From the NCBI GenBank assembly GCA_965200615.1, contig OZ241377.1, forward strand, positions 2,046,001 to 2,110,000: a stretch of DNA of 64,000 nucleotides, read 5' to 3'. The stretch is from Bin5 sp965200615 (GTDB taxonomy: Bacteria; Chloroflexota; Anaerolineae; Caldilineales; Caldilineaceae). Below are positions 28,286-36,755 of this stretch, piece after piece. The notes beneath the pieces were generated by a model that was not told the DNA's origin, made no database searches, and worked only from the letters and a program-made list of their open reading frames with translations. Both the position numbers and the translations under genes were made by a program. The first letter of the stretch is position 1, and every line of letters begins with the position of its first letter.

Positions 28286-28909
28286 ATGGCACAGACGCAA
28301 CTCACATCGCAACAGCTGGCATTCTTCGATACCTTCGGCTATCTCTACTTTCCCGAGCTGCTGGCCGACTGCGCTGACAGGATCATCGAAGAATTCGAAG
28401 CGATCTGGGCCGCACACGGCGGCGGTCACCACGGGCGGGAACACGATGGCGTGCAGCGGTCCTGCATCCTTCCCTTCCCCGACCAGAGCGGGTTTCTCAG
28501 TTCCCTCCTCGACGACCCGCGCATTCACGACATCGCCGCCGGCATTTGTGGCGACGACTTCAACTACACCAGCGGCGACGGCAACTACTATGCCGGCGAC
28601 ACCCGCTGGCACTCCGACGGCTACAGCGCCGAACGCGTTCTCAGCATCAAGATCGCCTTTTACCTCGACCCGCTCACCCGCGACAGCGGCGCCCTGCGCG
28701 TAATTCCGGGCAGCCACCGCGCCGGTGACGCCTACGCTGATTCACTTGAGAAGGATATTCGGGAGAGCGGCAAGATCTGGGGGCTGGAGGGGGCCGACGT
28801 ACCGGCTCTGATCCTGGAGACCACGCCCGGCGACATCGTCGTATTCAACCACAATCTCAAACACGCTGCATTCGGCGGCGCTCTGAGCGCCGCCGAATGC
28901 ATACCATGA
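28286..28909 (+). CDS. phytanoyl-CoA dioxygenase (PhyH) family protein, frameshifted and C-terminally truncated
   Basis: The 207-residue product starts at ATG 28286, 9 bp after AGGAGG. It keeps the Fe(II) ligands His109-x-Asp111 (WHSDGY) and His193 (NHNLKHAAFGG), and SGALRVIPGSHR. The two paralogues in this window continue FGGxxxRRMFT(I/M)NF and run 50-70 residues further, and the Arg after this point is the likely 2-oxoglutarate binder. Here the frame breaks after FGG: the matching RRMHTMNFS lies in another frame at 28891-28917, then homology stops. The break coincides with a perfect palindrome (28867-28901). The gene is probably a non-functional remnant. Confidence 0.8.
   Translation: MAQTQLTSQQLAFFDTFGYLYFPELLADCADRIIEEFEAIWAAHGGGHHGREHDGVQRSCILPFPDQSGFLSSLLDDPRIHDIAAGICGDDFNYTSGDGNYYAGDTRWHSDGYSAERVLSIKIAFYLDPLTRDSGALRVIPGSHRAGDAYADSLEKDIRESGKIWGLEGADVPALILETTPGDIVVFNHNLKHAAFGGALSAAECIP
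28867..28901 (+). repeat. perfect 35-bp palindrome at the PhyH frameshift
   Basis: Seventeen bases (28867-28883) are the exact reverse complement of 28885-28901 around a single central T. It lies inside the PhyH gene at the point where its reading frame departs from its paralogues and 8 bp before its stop. It could act as a bidirectional transcription terminator between the converging + and - halves of the window. Confidence 0.9.
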
Positions 28910-28938
28910 ACTTCTCTCGCCGCTATCCAATCCACCGT

Positions 28939-30012
28939 CTACGCGGCAACCTGCACCTTTTCTCCCGTCTCCGCGCTCAGGTAGATCGCATCCAGCAGCT
29001 TCATGAAGGTCAGCGCCTCCGCCGGCGACACGTCGGGCGGCTGCTCGCCGCGAATGGCCGCGGCAAAGTCGCGGATCTCCCCGTCAAAGTTCCCGCTGCC
29101 GTGCTCCGCGTGCTCCTCTACAAAGTCGTCGCCCTCAGTGTAAATTGCGCCCAACAGGCGTCGCGTGCCTGAACGTGTCTGCCCCGAAGCCAGCCGCGTC
29201 GACTCGACTTCAACCGTCCCAGCCGTGCCCAGGACGCGCAGACGCAGGTCCCAAGCCTGGTCCGCCCACGTGGCGATGACCGCAGACGTGTCCATCTGAA
29301 TGGTGATGCCCCCGCTGCAGCCCACCAGAAAGCTCATGTAGTCCTCAGAATGGCGCTCCACTTTCAGTCGTGTCGGAAACGCGCTGTGGCTGACCGCGAA
29401 TGCCCACTGCGGCTCCGGACAGCCCAGCAGGTACCAGGCCTGGTCGAGGTAATGGGAGCCGTGTTGCCCCAACGCGCCCCCCTTCAGGCCCCAGCGGTAC
29501 AACCAGTCCCGGCCGGCCGGCGGCTCATAGTCCACCCCACGTTCTCGATAGTGGTAGTGGACGCGCGCGTGGTAAGGACGCCCAATCCTTCCACCGGCGA
29601 TGAGTGACCGGCTCCTCTTGTTCTCCTCCTCGTGGCGCATGAAGTAGGAGTAGACGAGCGTCTTTCCGCTGCTCGCGGCGACCGTGTTGATCTCCTCGAC
29701 TTCCGCGGCGTTGATGCCGTGCGGCTTCTGCACCAGCACGTGCTTGCCAGCCTCCAACGCGTCAAGTATCATCGGCTTGCGCACGTCCGGCGCCGTGGCA
29801 ATACCAACCGCGTCTACCTCGTCATCGGCCAGCAGCTCACGGTAGTCTCCGTATACGCGGGCGACGTCGCTCTCTTGCGCCACCTTCCACGCCAGATCCT
29901 GGTTCAGGTCGGCGACCGCCCAAGCGACCGTATCATCACCCGCGTGCGCGCCCGCGACCCAGGCCCGACCGACCCGGCAGCCGACAACGCCGATCCTGAT
30001 CTTGTCCGCCAT
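28939..30012 (-). CDS. Gfo/Idh/MocA family oxidoreductase
   Basis: The 357-residue protein has an N-terminal NAD(P) fold (RIGVVGCRVGRAWVAGAHA, VDAVGIATAPDVRKPMI). The family Lys motif reads QKPHG rather than EKP. A C-terminal sugar-type domain includes GGALGQHGSHYLDQAWYLLG, with conserved His residues. Such enzymes oxidise or reduce sugars, inositols and related polyols. It starts 5 bp downstream of the PhyH gene stop and is last in a cluster with LLM and PhyH oxygenases; the three probably process one imported compound. Confidence 0.92.
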   Translation of the reverse strand: MADKIRIGVVGCRVGRAWVAGAHAGDDTVAWAVADLNQDLAWKVAQESDVARVYGDYRELLADDEVDAVGIATAPDVRKPMILDALEAGKHVLVQKPHGINAAEVEEINTVAASSGKTLVYSYFMRHEEENKRSRSLIAGGRIGRPYHARVHYHYRERGVDYEPPAGRDWLYRWGLKGGALGQHGSHYLDQAWYLLGCPEPQWAFAVSHSAFPTRLKVERHSEDYMSFLVGCSGGITIQMDTSAVIATWADQAWDLRLRVLGTAGTVEVESTRLASGQTRSGTRRLLGAIYTEGDDFVEEHAEHGSGNFDGEIRDFAAAIRGEQPPDVSPAEALTFMKLLDAIYLSAETGEKVQVAA

Positions 30013-30016
30013 CGCC

Positions 30017-30829
30017 CTACCCCCGGGCCGGCTCCGCCATCTCCGCCCGCGCCTTGGCCGACAGCGCCGGCAGATGGCTCTCGTGCGCCATCACCTGCTC
30101 CAGATGCCGCATCCGTGACGGGGAAGCGGTATTGCGCATGATATCGGAGTGCATCTGGTCCTTCCAGAAACGGGCGCCGCCGGCAACGAACTTCTCCAAC
30201 TCCTCGATCTCTTCCGGCGTCTCGCAGTAGGCGCAGCAGTTGATAGTAAACATGCGTCGCGCCGCGTTTCCGCCAAACGACGAGTGCATCAGATTATGAT
30301 TGAACGCCACAACATCGCCCGGCTGCGTCTCCAGCGCCACGTGCGGCACCTCCAGCTGCGAGATTCCCCAGAGATCCGGAGCATCCCGCGCCTGCCGGGC
30401 CGACCACTCCTCAAGGTCCGCCCGGTGCGAGCCGGGGATCACGCGCAGACAGCCCGTATCGGACGTCAGCGAGTCGAGATAGAAGGCCACCTTCAGGTAC
30501 TTGCCAATTGTGTGGAAGCCGTCACTGTGCCAGCGCGTATCGCCCGTGTAGAAGTTGCCGTCGCCGCCGAGATAGTTGAAATCGTCGCCCAGGATGCTGC
30601 TGATAAGCCCATCAATGCTGGGATGGTCCAGGAGCGTGCACAGCCGCTCACGCTGGTCGATAAATGGAACGATGCAAGAGCGCTGCGTCCCGTCGTGCAC
30701 CTGACCGCTGGTCGCAAAGATCGATTCGAAATCCTCCGTAATCCAGCCGATCTCCTCCTTCACCAGACTGGGAAAGTGGAGAAAGCCGAAAGTTTCAAAA
30801 AACCGGAGCTGCTGTTGGCTGAGTTTCAT
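30017..30829 (-). CDS. phytanoyl-CoA dioxygenase (PhyH) family protein
   Basis: The 270-residue Fe(II)/2-oxoglutarate dioxygenase is intact. His101-x-Asp103 (WHSDGF) and His182 (NHNLMHSSFGG) are the iron ligands, and Arg191/192 (RRMFTIN) the likely 2-oxoglutarate anchor; CLRVIPGSHR is also typical. ATG 30829 follows AGGAG by about 9 bp; the upstream in-frame codons to 30877 lack a ribosome site. PhyH enzymes hydroxylate diverse lipids, amino acids and natural products, so the substrate is unknown. It lies between an LLM oxidoreductase and a Gfo/Idh dehydrogenase. Confidence 0.92.
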   Translation of the reverse strand: MKLSQQQLRFFETFGFLHFPSLVKEEIGWITEDFESIFATSGQVHDGTQRSCIVPFIDQRERLCTLLDHPSIDGLISSILGDDFNYLGGDGNFYTGDTRWHSDGFHTIGKYLKVAFYLDSLTSDTGCLRVIPGSHRADLEEWSARQARDAPDLWGISQLEVPHVALETQPGDVVAFNHNLMHSSFGGNAARRMFTINCCAYCETPEEIEELEKFVAGGARFWKDQMHSDIMRNTASPSRMRHLEQVMAHESHLPALSAKARAEMAEPARG

Positions 30830-30970
30830 CGATTCGTCTCCTGAGAAGCGTGACTCTATCCTATGGGGTGTCTCCATTCGTTGGGCAAAGGTTGGCCCGG
30901 ACCGGCAGGCCGTCCCGAGCGCCTGTCGGCTGGGCGTCGCCAGGCCTTGGCGGGGCGAGAGCGTGCCCCC

Positions 30971-32071
30971 TCAGGCCACAGCCTTGTTCAGCGCCGGCAT
31001 CAGCTCGGTCTGGAATAGTTCAACATTGCGCAGCCAGCTCGCCTTGTCGTCCCAATCAAACCCCATCAAGACCAGAGTGCCGAACGGTCCGCATTCCTCC
31101 ATCAACGCCAGCAGCCGCTCCAGCACATGGTCCACGTCGCCGGCGATGATCTGCTCCGACATCCAGTAGTCCATGTTGCAGTCCGCGTTCGACATCTCCA
31201 GGTCCCGCTTGAGAACGTCCCTGCCCCGGCTCTTATCCAGCAGGTTGGCGATATACTCATAATTCCCCCCCACCGAGTTGGTCCGCGCCCGCGCCACCGC
31301 CTCTTCCGTCGTATCGGCCAGGAAGATCGCCCGCGCCACCCTCCAATCGGCCCTGTCCGGCTTTCGTCCTGCCTCTTCCGCGCTGCGTGCGTACGTTTCC
31401 CAGTTGTCCGCCAGCACATTCCCCGCCGCCAGCGCGGCCGAAAACGGCGCGAAACCGTACTGCCCCGCCATCTTCAGACTGTATGAGTCGCGGGTTATTC
31501 CCGGCACGAGGATCGGAGGATGGGGCTGCTGCAGTGGCTTGTGGATAAACCCGATCTGGCTCTCCTCGTCGACATTTTCCTTCAGTGAGAACTGCCAGAA
31601 CTGGCCTTTGTGCTCGTAGGGCGGGTCCGATGCCCACAGCTTCAGAATGACGTCAATCGCTTCCACCGTCATCCTGCCGCCGTCCTTCGGGTGCTGACCG
31701 TAGAGCTCATAGTCCGTGCTCACCCCGCTCGGCCCAAGACAGAGATTGAGCCGCCCATGGGCCAGATGATCGAGAAAAGCAAGCCGCGTCGCCAGATAGG
31801 CCGGATGATGCAGGTTAACGCAGATCGGCGCCGGTCCCAGCCGGATACGCTTCGTTACCCCCAGCGCGCGCCCGATAAACGCTTCCGGCACCACCACCGT
31901 CTCGTACCGCATCGTGTGGTGCTCGCCAATCCAGAACTCCTCGAAACCCAGCTCGTCCGCCAGCACCGCCAGCTCAATATCCTCGTCGTACCCCTGCGCC
32001 AGCGGCTTCTCCGGCGGATGAAACGGCATGATGAAAATGCCCGATTTGATCGGCTGTCCATTTGTCGTCAT
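30971..32071 (-). CDS. LLM class flavin-dependent oxidoreductase
   Basis: The 366-residue protein is a bacterial-luciferase-like monooxygenase. Signatures are GFEEFWIGEHHTMRYE, IRLGPAPICVNLHHPAYLA, HGRLNLCLGPSGVSTDYELYG, and PHPPILVPGITRDSYSLKMAGQYGFAPF. It would use reduced FMN supplied by a separate reductase to oxidise an organic substrate. Met at 32071 is chosen over 32080 because AAGG then has a normal spacing of about 9 bp. It lies downstream of the beta-propeller genes and upstream of PhyH. Confidence 0.92.
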   Translation of the reverse strand: MTTNGQPIKSGIFIMPFHPPEKPLAQGYDEDIELAVLADELGFEEFWIGEHHTMRYETVVVPEAFIGRALGVTKRIRLGPAPICVNLHHPAYLATRLAFLDHLAHGRLNLCLGPSGVSTDYELYGQHPKDGGRMTVEAIDVILKLWASDPPYEHKGQFWQFSLKENVDEESQIGFIHKPLQQPHPPILVPGITRDSYSLKMAGQYGFAPFSAALAAGNVLADNWETYARSAEEAGRKPDRADWRVARAIFLADTTEEAVARARTNSVGGNYEYIANLLDKSRGRDVLKRDLEMSNADCNMDYWMSEQIIAGDVDHVLERLLALMEECGPFGTLVLMGFDWDDKASWLRNVELFQTELMPALNKAVA

Positions 32072-32116
32072 TGCCCGCATTTCCTTTCAACTGGATGATG
32101 TGTGTCTCTCGATTCC

Positions 32117-33583
32117 CTACCCGTTTTCCGCCGTTTCCACTCGAAAACTGTACAGTTGGGCGGTGTCCAGATGAAAACGGAGACGCAGAGGCTCGTCCGC
32201 CGGCGGCCGCTTATGGTCCTGCCAGCGAACGACGTGGCGTACATGATCCGTGCGAATCGGGGCGCAGTCCCCTTGTGAAAATCCGGGTAGTGCCTCACCC
32301 GCAGGGGAGAGCAGTTCAACCGCCAGGCTCCCTTGCGAAGCGTCTGCATTGACCACCAGCTGGCCGGACGGCAGGTTGAGCGGAACCGTCTCGACGACGC
32401 CTCCGAAGTGCCCGGCGTCGAACGAGACAAAACCGTCCAACCGCCAGGAAGCCCGCGCGATGGTCACGGTCTTCGGCGGCATCGGGCCGCCGTGCATGGT
32501 GTTGATGGCGGTGTAGTAGTGCCAGACTTCGTCGCCGTGGACGACCGGCCGGTCGGCGGAACAGAGAATGCAGCCGGCGTCGAAGCTGTCGGGCCCGCCG
32601 CGCGGAATGATGGGCGAGCGCTCTTCGAATCGTTCCCACTTGCGCCCGTCGCGACTATGCGCCAGCTGCGCCTCGATCGGCCCGTCCCAAGGACTCTGCT
32701 CTGCGCCGACCTCCTGCCCCCTGACGTCGCGGTAAACGTTGAAAACCGGTAGAAAACCGAGAAACTGTCTGCCATAGACGAAGCCCGACATGCCGTAGAA
32801 CTCCCCCCGCTGTTCGGGGTCCTGGGTCCAGGCATCGTCCTGTTCATCGCTGACGATGATCAGTTCCGGCTCAGACCAGTCCAGAAAGTTCCTGCTCGTG
32901 CATACGGCGATCAGGCGGCGGTCAAAGCCGCCAATGTCGCCCCAGCGCCGGTGGAAAGCGAAATACTCACCCGCATGGCGGTCGTGGGCAACCGTGATCG
33001 TCTCCAGTGTCTCGGTCGAGTTCATCAGAATTGGATTGACATCAAACTCGTTCCAGACCAGCCCATCGGCAGAGTGGGCAACCCAGTAGCCGAACTGATC
33101 GCGGCTCCAGTCCCAGGCCGCCATCTTGAAACGCTCGGAAGGGTCGGCCGCTTCGTCAACGATCACAGTGGGGCTGTGCTTATCAAAGATGAGGATATTG
33201 TTCGCACGCGAGCCGTCGAACTCATGCAGGCCCAGCTCCGGCTTTTCCCAGTTGATGCCGTCAGCCGAAGTGGCGTACAGGATCATATCCCCCTGCCGTT
33301 CCCGCAGGCCGGGCGCGCGGTGCCGGTTCCCGCGGCCAAGGCGCGTCAGATACCACATGCGAAACTGCCGCGCGTCGGCGTCGTAATGGACCGTGCCGTA
33401 GATGTAGATCCGGTTTCCCTCCCACGGTCGGTCGGGCAAAAGCACAGGATGCTCCAGCTTTTTCCCCGGATGGAGCGTGCGCACAACCCCGCGTTTGGCG
33501 CTGACGAGGGCGTCATCGACGAAGAGCTGAGTCTCCGAGCCGATAGAGAGCGTTTGATTCTGGTCTGCGTTCTGAGAGCCCAT
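32117..33583 (-). CDS. predicted beta-propeller glycoside hydrolase-like protein (paralogue 1)
   Basis: The 488-residue protein is one of four paralogues in this cluster. The start reads ETQLFVDDALV, then RGVVRTLHPGKKLEHPVL and repeated blade-like segments (RQFRMWYLTRLG, NWEKPELGLHEFDGS, SADGLVWNEFD, HSRDGRKWERF, EVWHYYTAINTMHGG). Acidic and aromatic repeats of this type are seen in five-bladed-propeller glycosidases related to GH32/43/62. The C-terminal about 120 residues form a beta-sandwich-like region. It is about 60 percent identical by eye to the gene at 38195-39718. No signal peptide, so substrates would be imported first. Catalytic residues are not assigned. Confidence 0.75.
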   Translation of the reverse strand: MGSQNADQNQTLSIGSETQLFVDDALVSAKRGVVRTLHPGKKLEHPVLLPDRPWEGNRIYIYGTVHYDADARQFRMWYLTRLGRGNRHRAPGLRERQGDMILYATSADGINWEKPELGLHEFDGSRANNILIFDKHSPTVIVDEAADPSERFKMAAWDWSRDQFGYWVAHSADGLVWNEFDVNPILMNSTETLETITVAHDRHAGEYFAFHRRWGDIGGFDRRLIAVCTSRNFLDWSEPELIIVSDEQDDAWTQDPEQRGEFYGMSGFVYGRQFLGFLPVFNVYRDVRGQEVGAEQSPWDGPIEAQLAHSRDGRKWERFEERSPIIPRGGPDSFDAGCILCSADRPVVHGDEVWHYYTAINTMHGGPMPPKTVTIARASWRLDGFVSFDAGHFGGVVETVPLNLPSGQLVVNADASQGSLAVELLSPAGEALPGFSQGDCAPIRTDHVRHVVRWQDHKRPPADEPLRLRFHLDTAQLYSFRVETAENG

Positions 33584-33614
33584 CTACTTGCCTCCTGGCG
33601 GCCGCAAGCGCCGA

Positions 33615-35147
33615 TTAGCCGTTGTCGACAAACTGAAAGGAGTACAACTTACAACCGTTCATCAGGAAGCGCAAGCGCACCACGCGCCCCGCCAATTCAC
33701 CGACATGCGCACGGCCTGCCCAGGTCGCGAAATGGCGAACAGAGTTGCCGTTCACTTCGTCGGCTTCGCCCATGCTATAACCTTCAAACGGCGTGCCGTC
33801 TTCGTCCTCGATCTGGACCCGGATTGCACCACCCGCGCTCGTGTCGGCGTTGAGAGCCAGCCGCTCGCCGCGAAAACGTAGCGGCACGGTGACCAGCTCG
33901 CCGCCCTCGTACGGGGCATCAACCGAAATAAAGCCGTCCAATCGCAACCGGGCGCGGAAATAGGCCCCCCTCTTGAGCGCGACCTTATCGCTGATGCCAT
34001 AGCGGAAGCCGCCATAATAGATCCACAGCTCATCGCCGACCTGCACCGGCTGTGTGAAGGCGTAGATCATCTTGGAATCGCCCGCATCCGGCGGCCCCAA
34101 CCGCAGGAACGGTTTGCGTCCTCCGGCCCGCCGCCACCTGATCCCGTCGCGGCTCGCGGCGAGCTGCACGTCGACCGTGTCCGGGAAGCCGCCCATCTTC
34201 TCCTGGTCTCTGCCGGCAGCCGGAAATGGATTCGTGGACCAGTGCCACCAGACCTCAGGCAGCGCGAGGTAGGCGTCCGACGTTCCGGGATACTTGAATG
34301 CACAGTTCCCGTGAAAGTCCATGATCTGCCGGCTCTGTCGCTGGCGCTTCACCGGCAGCGTCAGGTCGACCTCGTCCGCGCCCAGCACGAGCCCCATATC
34401 CTCCCACTGCTCAAAGTCCGGCGACACCAGCCGGCGCACCGCCCGGTAGCGGTCCCCGCGGCTGTCCGCGGTCCACAGTCGGGAATAGCCCACATACTGT
34501 TGGATCCGTTCATCCCAGAAGACCACGTTCAGGCAGTCGCAATGGCCCGGAATCGGATTGTTCCCGCACGGCGTCCAGCGCAGGCCGTCAGGAGAACAGA
34601 ACCCGGTCAAGCCGGACCTGCCCTTCTCCGCCACGACGATCTGGCTCCAGAGCTTGTACCGCCGCTCCGGCGCCGCGGCCGGGTCCTTGAAGACCGTACC
34701 CCCGTTCCAACCGGCCTGCTGCACCGGGGCGTGCACCGCCGGCCCGAGGATGTTGTTATCCCCACTGCCGCGGTATTCCACCAGACCCAGATTGGGCCGC
34801 TCCCAGTGCACACCGTCCGTCGACTCAGCGTAGCACAGCCTCCCCCGCGTATGCGCCCAAAACCGCCCCGCATCCTCGGCCGTCCCCGCCACCGGCAACG
34901 CCACCCCCGCCGGCGGGTCCCACTCATAAGCCAGATACCAAAGCCGAAACGTATCCCCCTCCCGCATCACCGTCGCATACGGATGAATACGGTACTCCCA
35001 AGGCGCCTCCGGCAGAAACACTGGCCCATGGTCCTGGTACGGAGCATTCATCGTCAGCCGCACGTTCTTCATAGACGCAATCGGCGCCTCGTCAATGAAG
35101 AGCTCCTTGTAGCCGCCGATGTCGCGTATTTGGCCTGTCTGTCTCAT
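33615..35147 (-). CDS. predicted beta-propeller glycoside hydrolase-like protein (paralogue 2)
   Basis: The 510-residue member of the propeller family starts KELFIDEAPI, then MNAPYQDHGPVFLPEAPWEY. It has the blade signatures DTFRLWYLAYEWD, HWERPNLGLVEYRGSGDNNILG, SPDGLRWTPCGNNPIP and ASRDGIRWRRAGG, and DELWIYYGGFRYG near residue 380. It is clearly diverged from paralogues 1 and 4. It lacks a signal peptide. The next gene (paralogue 1) starts 31 bp downstream, so the two are probably cotranscribed. Enzymatic role inferred only from fold-like pattern and context. Confidence 0.75.
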   Translation of the reverse strand: MRQTGQIRDIGGYKELFIDEAPIASMKNVRLTMNAPYQDHGPVFLPEAPWEYRIHPYATVMREGDTFRLWYLAYEWDPPAGVALPVAGTAEDAGRFWAHTRGRLCYAESTDGVHWERPNLGLVEYRGSGDNNILGPAVHAPVQQAGWNGGTVFKDPAAAPERRYKLWSQIVVAEKGRSGLTGFCSPDGLRWTPCGNNPIPGHCDCLNVVFWDERIQQYVGYSRLWTADSRGDRYRAVRRLVSPDFEQWEDMGLVLGADEVDLTLPVKRQRQSRQIMDFHGNCAFKYPGTSDAYLALPEVWWHWSTNPFPAAGRDQEKMGGFPDTVDVQLAASRDGIRWRRAGGRKPFLRLGPPDAGDSKMIYAFTQPVQVGDELWIYYGGFRYGISDKVALKRGAYFRARLRLDGFISVDAPYEGGELVTVPLRFRGERLALNADTSAGGAIRVQIEDEDGTPFEGYSMGEADEVNGNSVRHFATWAGRAHVGELAGRVVRLRFLMNGCKLYSFQFVDNG

Positions 35148-35362
35148 GGTTGTACTCAGTGGTTCGTGTTCGGTGGCTGGTGGAAAGTTTCTGGGCTGGC
35201 TTCTTTACGATGGCATCTGTGGCTGCTTCTAACTTACTTTTGCACAAGAGCAGCAGGGGTGGCTTTCCTCAGACTACGGCGGAAAATTCTATTCGCACTT
35301 CCGTTCGTCGCGTTGATTTCCCAATGCCGAAATGCCTAAGAACGCGCTATCGGTTCCACGAG

Positions 35363-35763
35363 CTATTGTTCGATTATGTGCAAGGTCTCTTGTTCGCCTG
35401 GCGGCGGTGGATCAATACCCCGCTCGCGATATTCTTCGTCAGTGAATGGGGTACCGTCAGAGTGCCACAAACGGGAGATAAACGGGCCCGAAAGTCGTTC
35501 ACGAGCTGCCTCGCGAGCTTCTCTTAGAAAGTCAGGATTCGTTTCATTCCCTGGTTGCCGTTCCACTTCTCCCCGATATTCACGGCCCAACTCTACATCA
35601 CTCTGTCCATTTGGGCGAGACCTTACTGCAACCGCCTCGCTCCTCAATGATTTGATCTTGCCTGCAATGTCTTTGACGCGCTCAAGTATCTCATCAAGCG
35701 TGCCAGACAAGTCGAGCGCAACGACCTTCAATCGCTTGCTCGAATGCATGACATTGTATTCTG
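35363..35763 (-). pseudogene. 3' fragment of a small gene split by the IS1 element
   Basis: An open frame runs without a start of its own from the IS edge to a stop at 35363 and encodes about 130 residues. It begins EYNVMHSSKRLKVVALDLSG, then has an Arg/Glu-rich helical stretch and an acidic end with PPPPGEQETLHIIEQ. Upstream codons (to 35818) come from the IS inverted repeat, so the original start is missing. The matching 5' piece appears to be 36548-36640. Met at 35749 could still serve as a start. No family recognised. Confidence 0.55.
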
Positions 35764-36547
35764 GGTAGTGGTCGAATAGTAAGTGATAGAATGGTCGCAT
35801 GATACAGAAAACAATCACCTACCATTGTCGAGTGTGCGAAAGCACAAACATCGTCAAGAATGGTACCAACCGCTTTGGTCAGCAGCAATATCACGGCAAA
35901 GACTGTGGCGTGTATCGAGTTTTGGAGACGAGACGAGAGGCAAAAAAACAGAAGCCGCTCATCCTGAGAGCCTACCAGGAACGCATCAGTCTACGAGGAC
36001 TCAGTCGCCTGTTTGGGATTCATCGTCTCACCATTGCCCGCTGGATCAGAGAGCATGTGGCCGCATTGCCGACGCTCATAGCAACGCTGTTGCCCGCCCA
36101 GCCCGATGATGCGCTCGAATGCGATGAGGCCTGGAGCTTTGTGCGCAAACGGGTCAACAAGCGCTGGCTGTGGACGGTCATGTGTCGTCGAACCCGCCAG
36201 ATCGTGGCCTTTGTGATCGGTGACCGCAGCGAACAGAGTTGTCGCCGTCTATGGGAGATGGTTCCGCTTGCATACCGCAGATGTCTCTCCTGTAGCGATT
36301 TCTGGCAAGCGTATCAAGAGGCGCTTCCCAAAGAGAGCCATGGCGCAGTCGGCAAAGGGAGTGGACAGCTATCCCATAGGGAGCGTTGGTATTGTACGTT
36401 GAGACAAAGGCAAGCCCGCTATGTCCGCAAAACGCTCTCATTCTCCAAGAGCGATCTTTATCATCATATCGTCACCAACTGGTTTATCATTGAACACAAC
36501 TTGGCGATGAACTCCTTGCACTCACCACTTACTTTGTGACCACTACC
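35764..36547 (+). mobile_element. IS1-family insertion sequence, complete
   Basis: The 784-bp element is bounded by imperfect inverted repeats of 24 bp with 20 matches: GGTAGTGGTC at 35764-35773 pairs with GACCACTACC at 36538-36547, and AGTAAGTG is shared further in. Size is close to E. coli IS1 (768 bp). It encodes one intact transposase. I see no 8-9 bp target duplication (left flank TGTATTCTG, right flank GATAAGTTC), so the insertion is old or one flank was rearranged. Confidence 0.88.
35799..36539 (+). CDS. IS1-family transposase (single fused ORF)
   Basis: The 246-residue transposase combines an InsA-like N-terminus, with a zinc-finger-like start (YHCRVCESTNIVKNGTNRFG) and a helix-turn-helix (SLRGLSRLFGIHRLTIARWI), with an InsB-like DDE domain. 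Catalytic acids are likely Asp113 in LECDEAWSF, Asp in CSDFWQAY and Glu in HRERWY. The C-terminal RKTLSFSKSDLYHHIVTNWF matches InsB. Unlike E. coli IS1, no frameshift is needed. The stop lies inside the right inverted repeat. It appears intact and potentially active. Confidence 0.93.
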   Translation: MIQKTITYHCRVCESTNIVKNGTNRFGQQQYHGKDCGVYRVLETRREAKKQKPLILRAYQERISLRGLSRLFGIHRLTIARWIREHVAALPTLIATLLPAQPDDALECDEAWSFVRKRVNKRWLWTVMCRRTRQIVAFVIGDRSEQSCRRLWEMVPLAYRRCLSCSDFWQAYQEALPKESHGAVGKGSGQLSHRERWYCTLRQRQARYVRKTLSFSKSDLYHHIVTNWFIIEHNLAMNSLHSPLTL

Positions 36548-36640
36548 GATAAGTTCACTATTGGCGCGCCTGACAAACTCGTCCCAACCGTCTTGGTTGT
36601 TTTCGGATTCCACGCGGTCCCCCGTCCCTTCGCTACCCAT
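36548..36640 (-). pseudogene. 5' fragment of the IS1-split gene
   Basis: On the minus strand, ATG 36640 follows a GAGGTGAGAGAG ribosome-type site. It opens a frame of 31 codons (MGSEGTGDRVESENNQDGWD, then EFVRRANSELI) that runs exactly to the IS1 right end. It has the same strand and codon style as the fragment at 35363-35763 and is taken as its N-terminus. A direct join is out of frame by one or two bases, so a few bases were lost or gained at insertion. A longer overlapping frame (36529-36762) looks less gene-like. Confidence 0.5.
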
Positions 36641-36755
36641 AACTCTCTCACCTCATTACAATGAACTAATCCGCTTTCATCCCAGCACCAAGACTTTTCG
36701 CCTGGCAGCGTCCCGTAATCCTGCTCATCCCTCAAATCCCAGACCAAATCCCCCC

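Noticed and set aside
35942..35948. A7 run in the IS1 transposase as a programmed frameshift site like E. coli IS1
   Set aside because: It lies near codon 49, far before the InsA/InsB junction, and the transposase is already one continuous frame.
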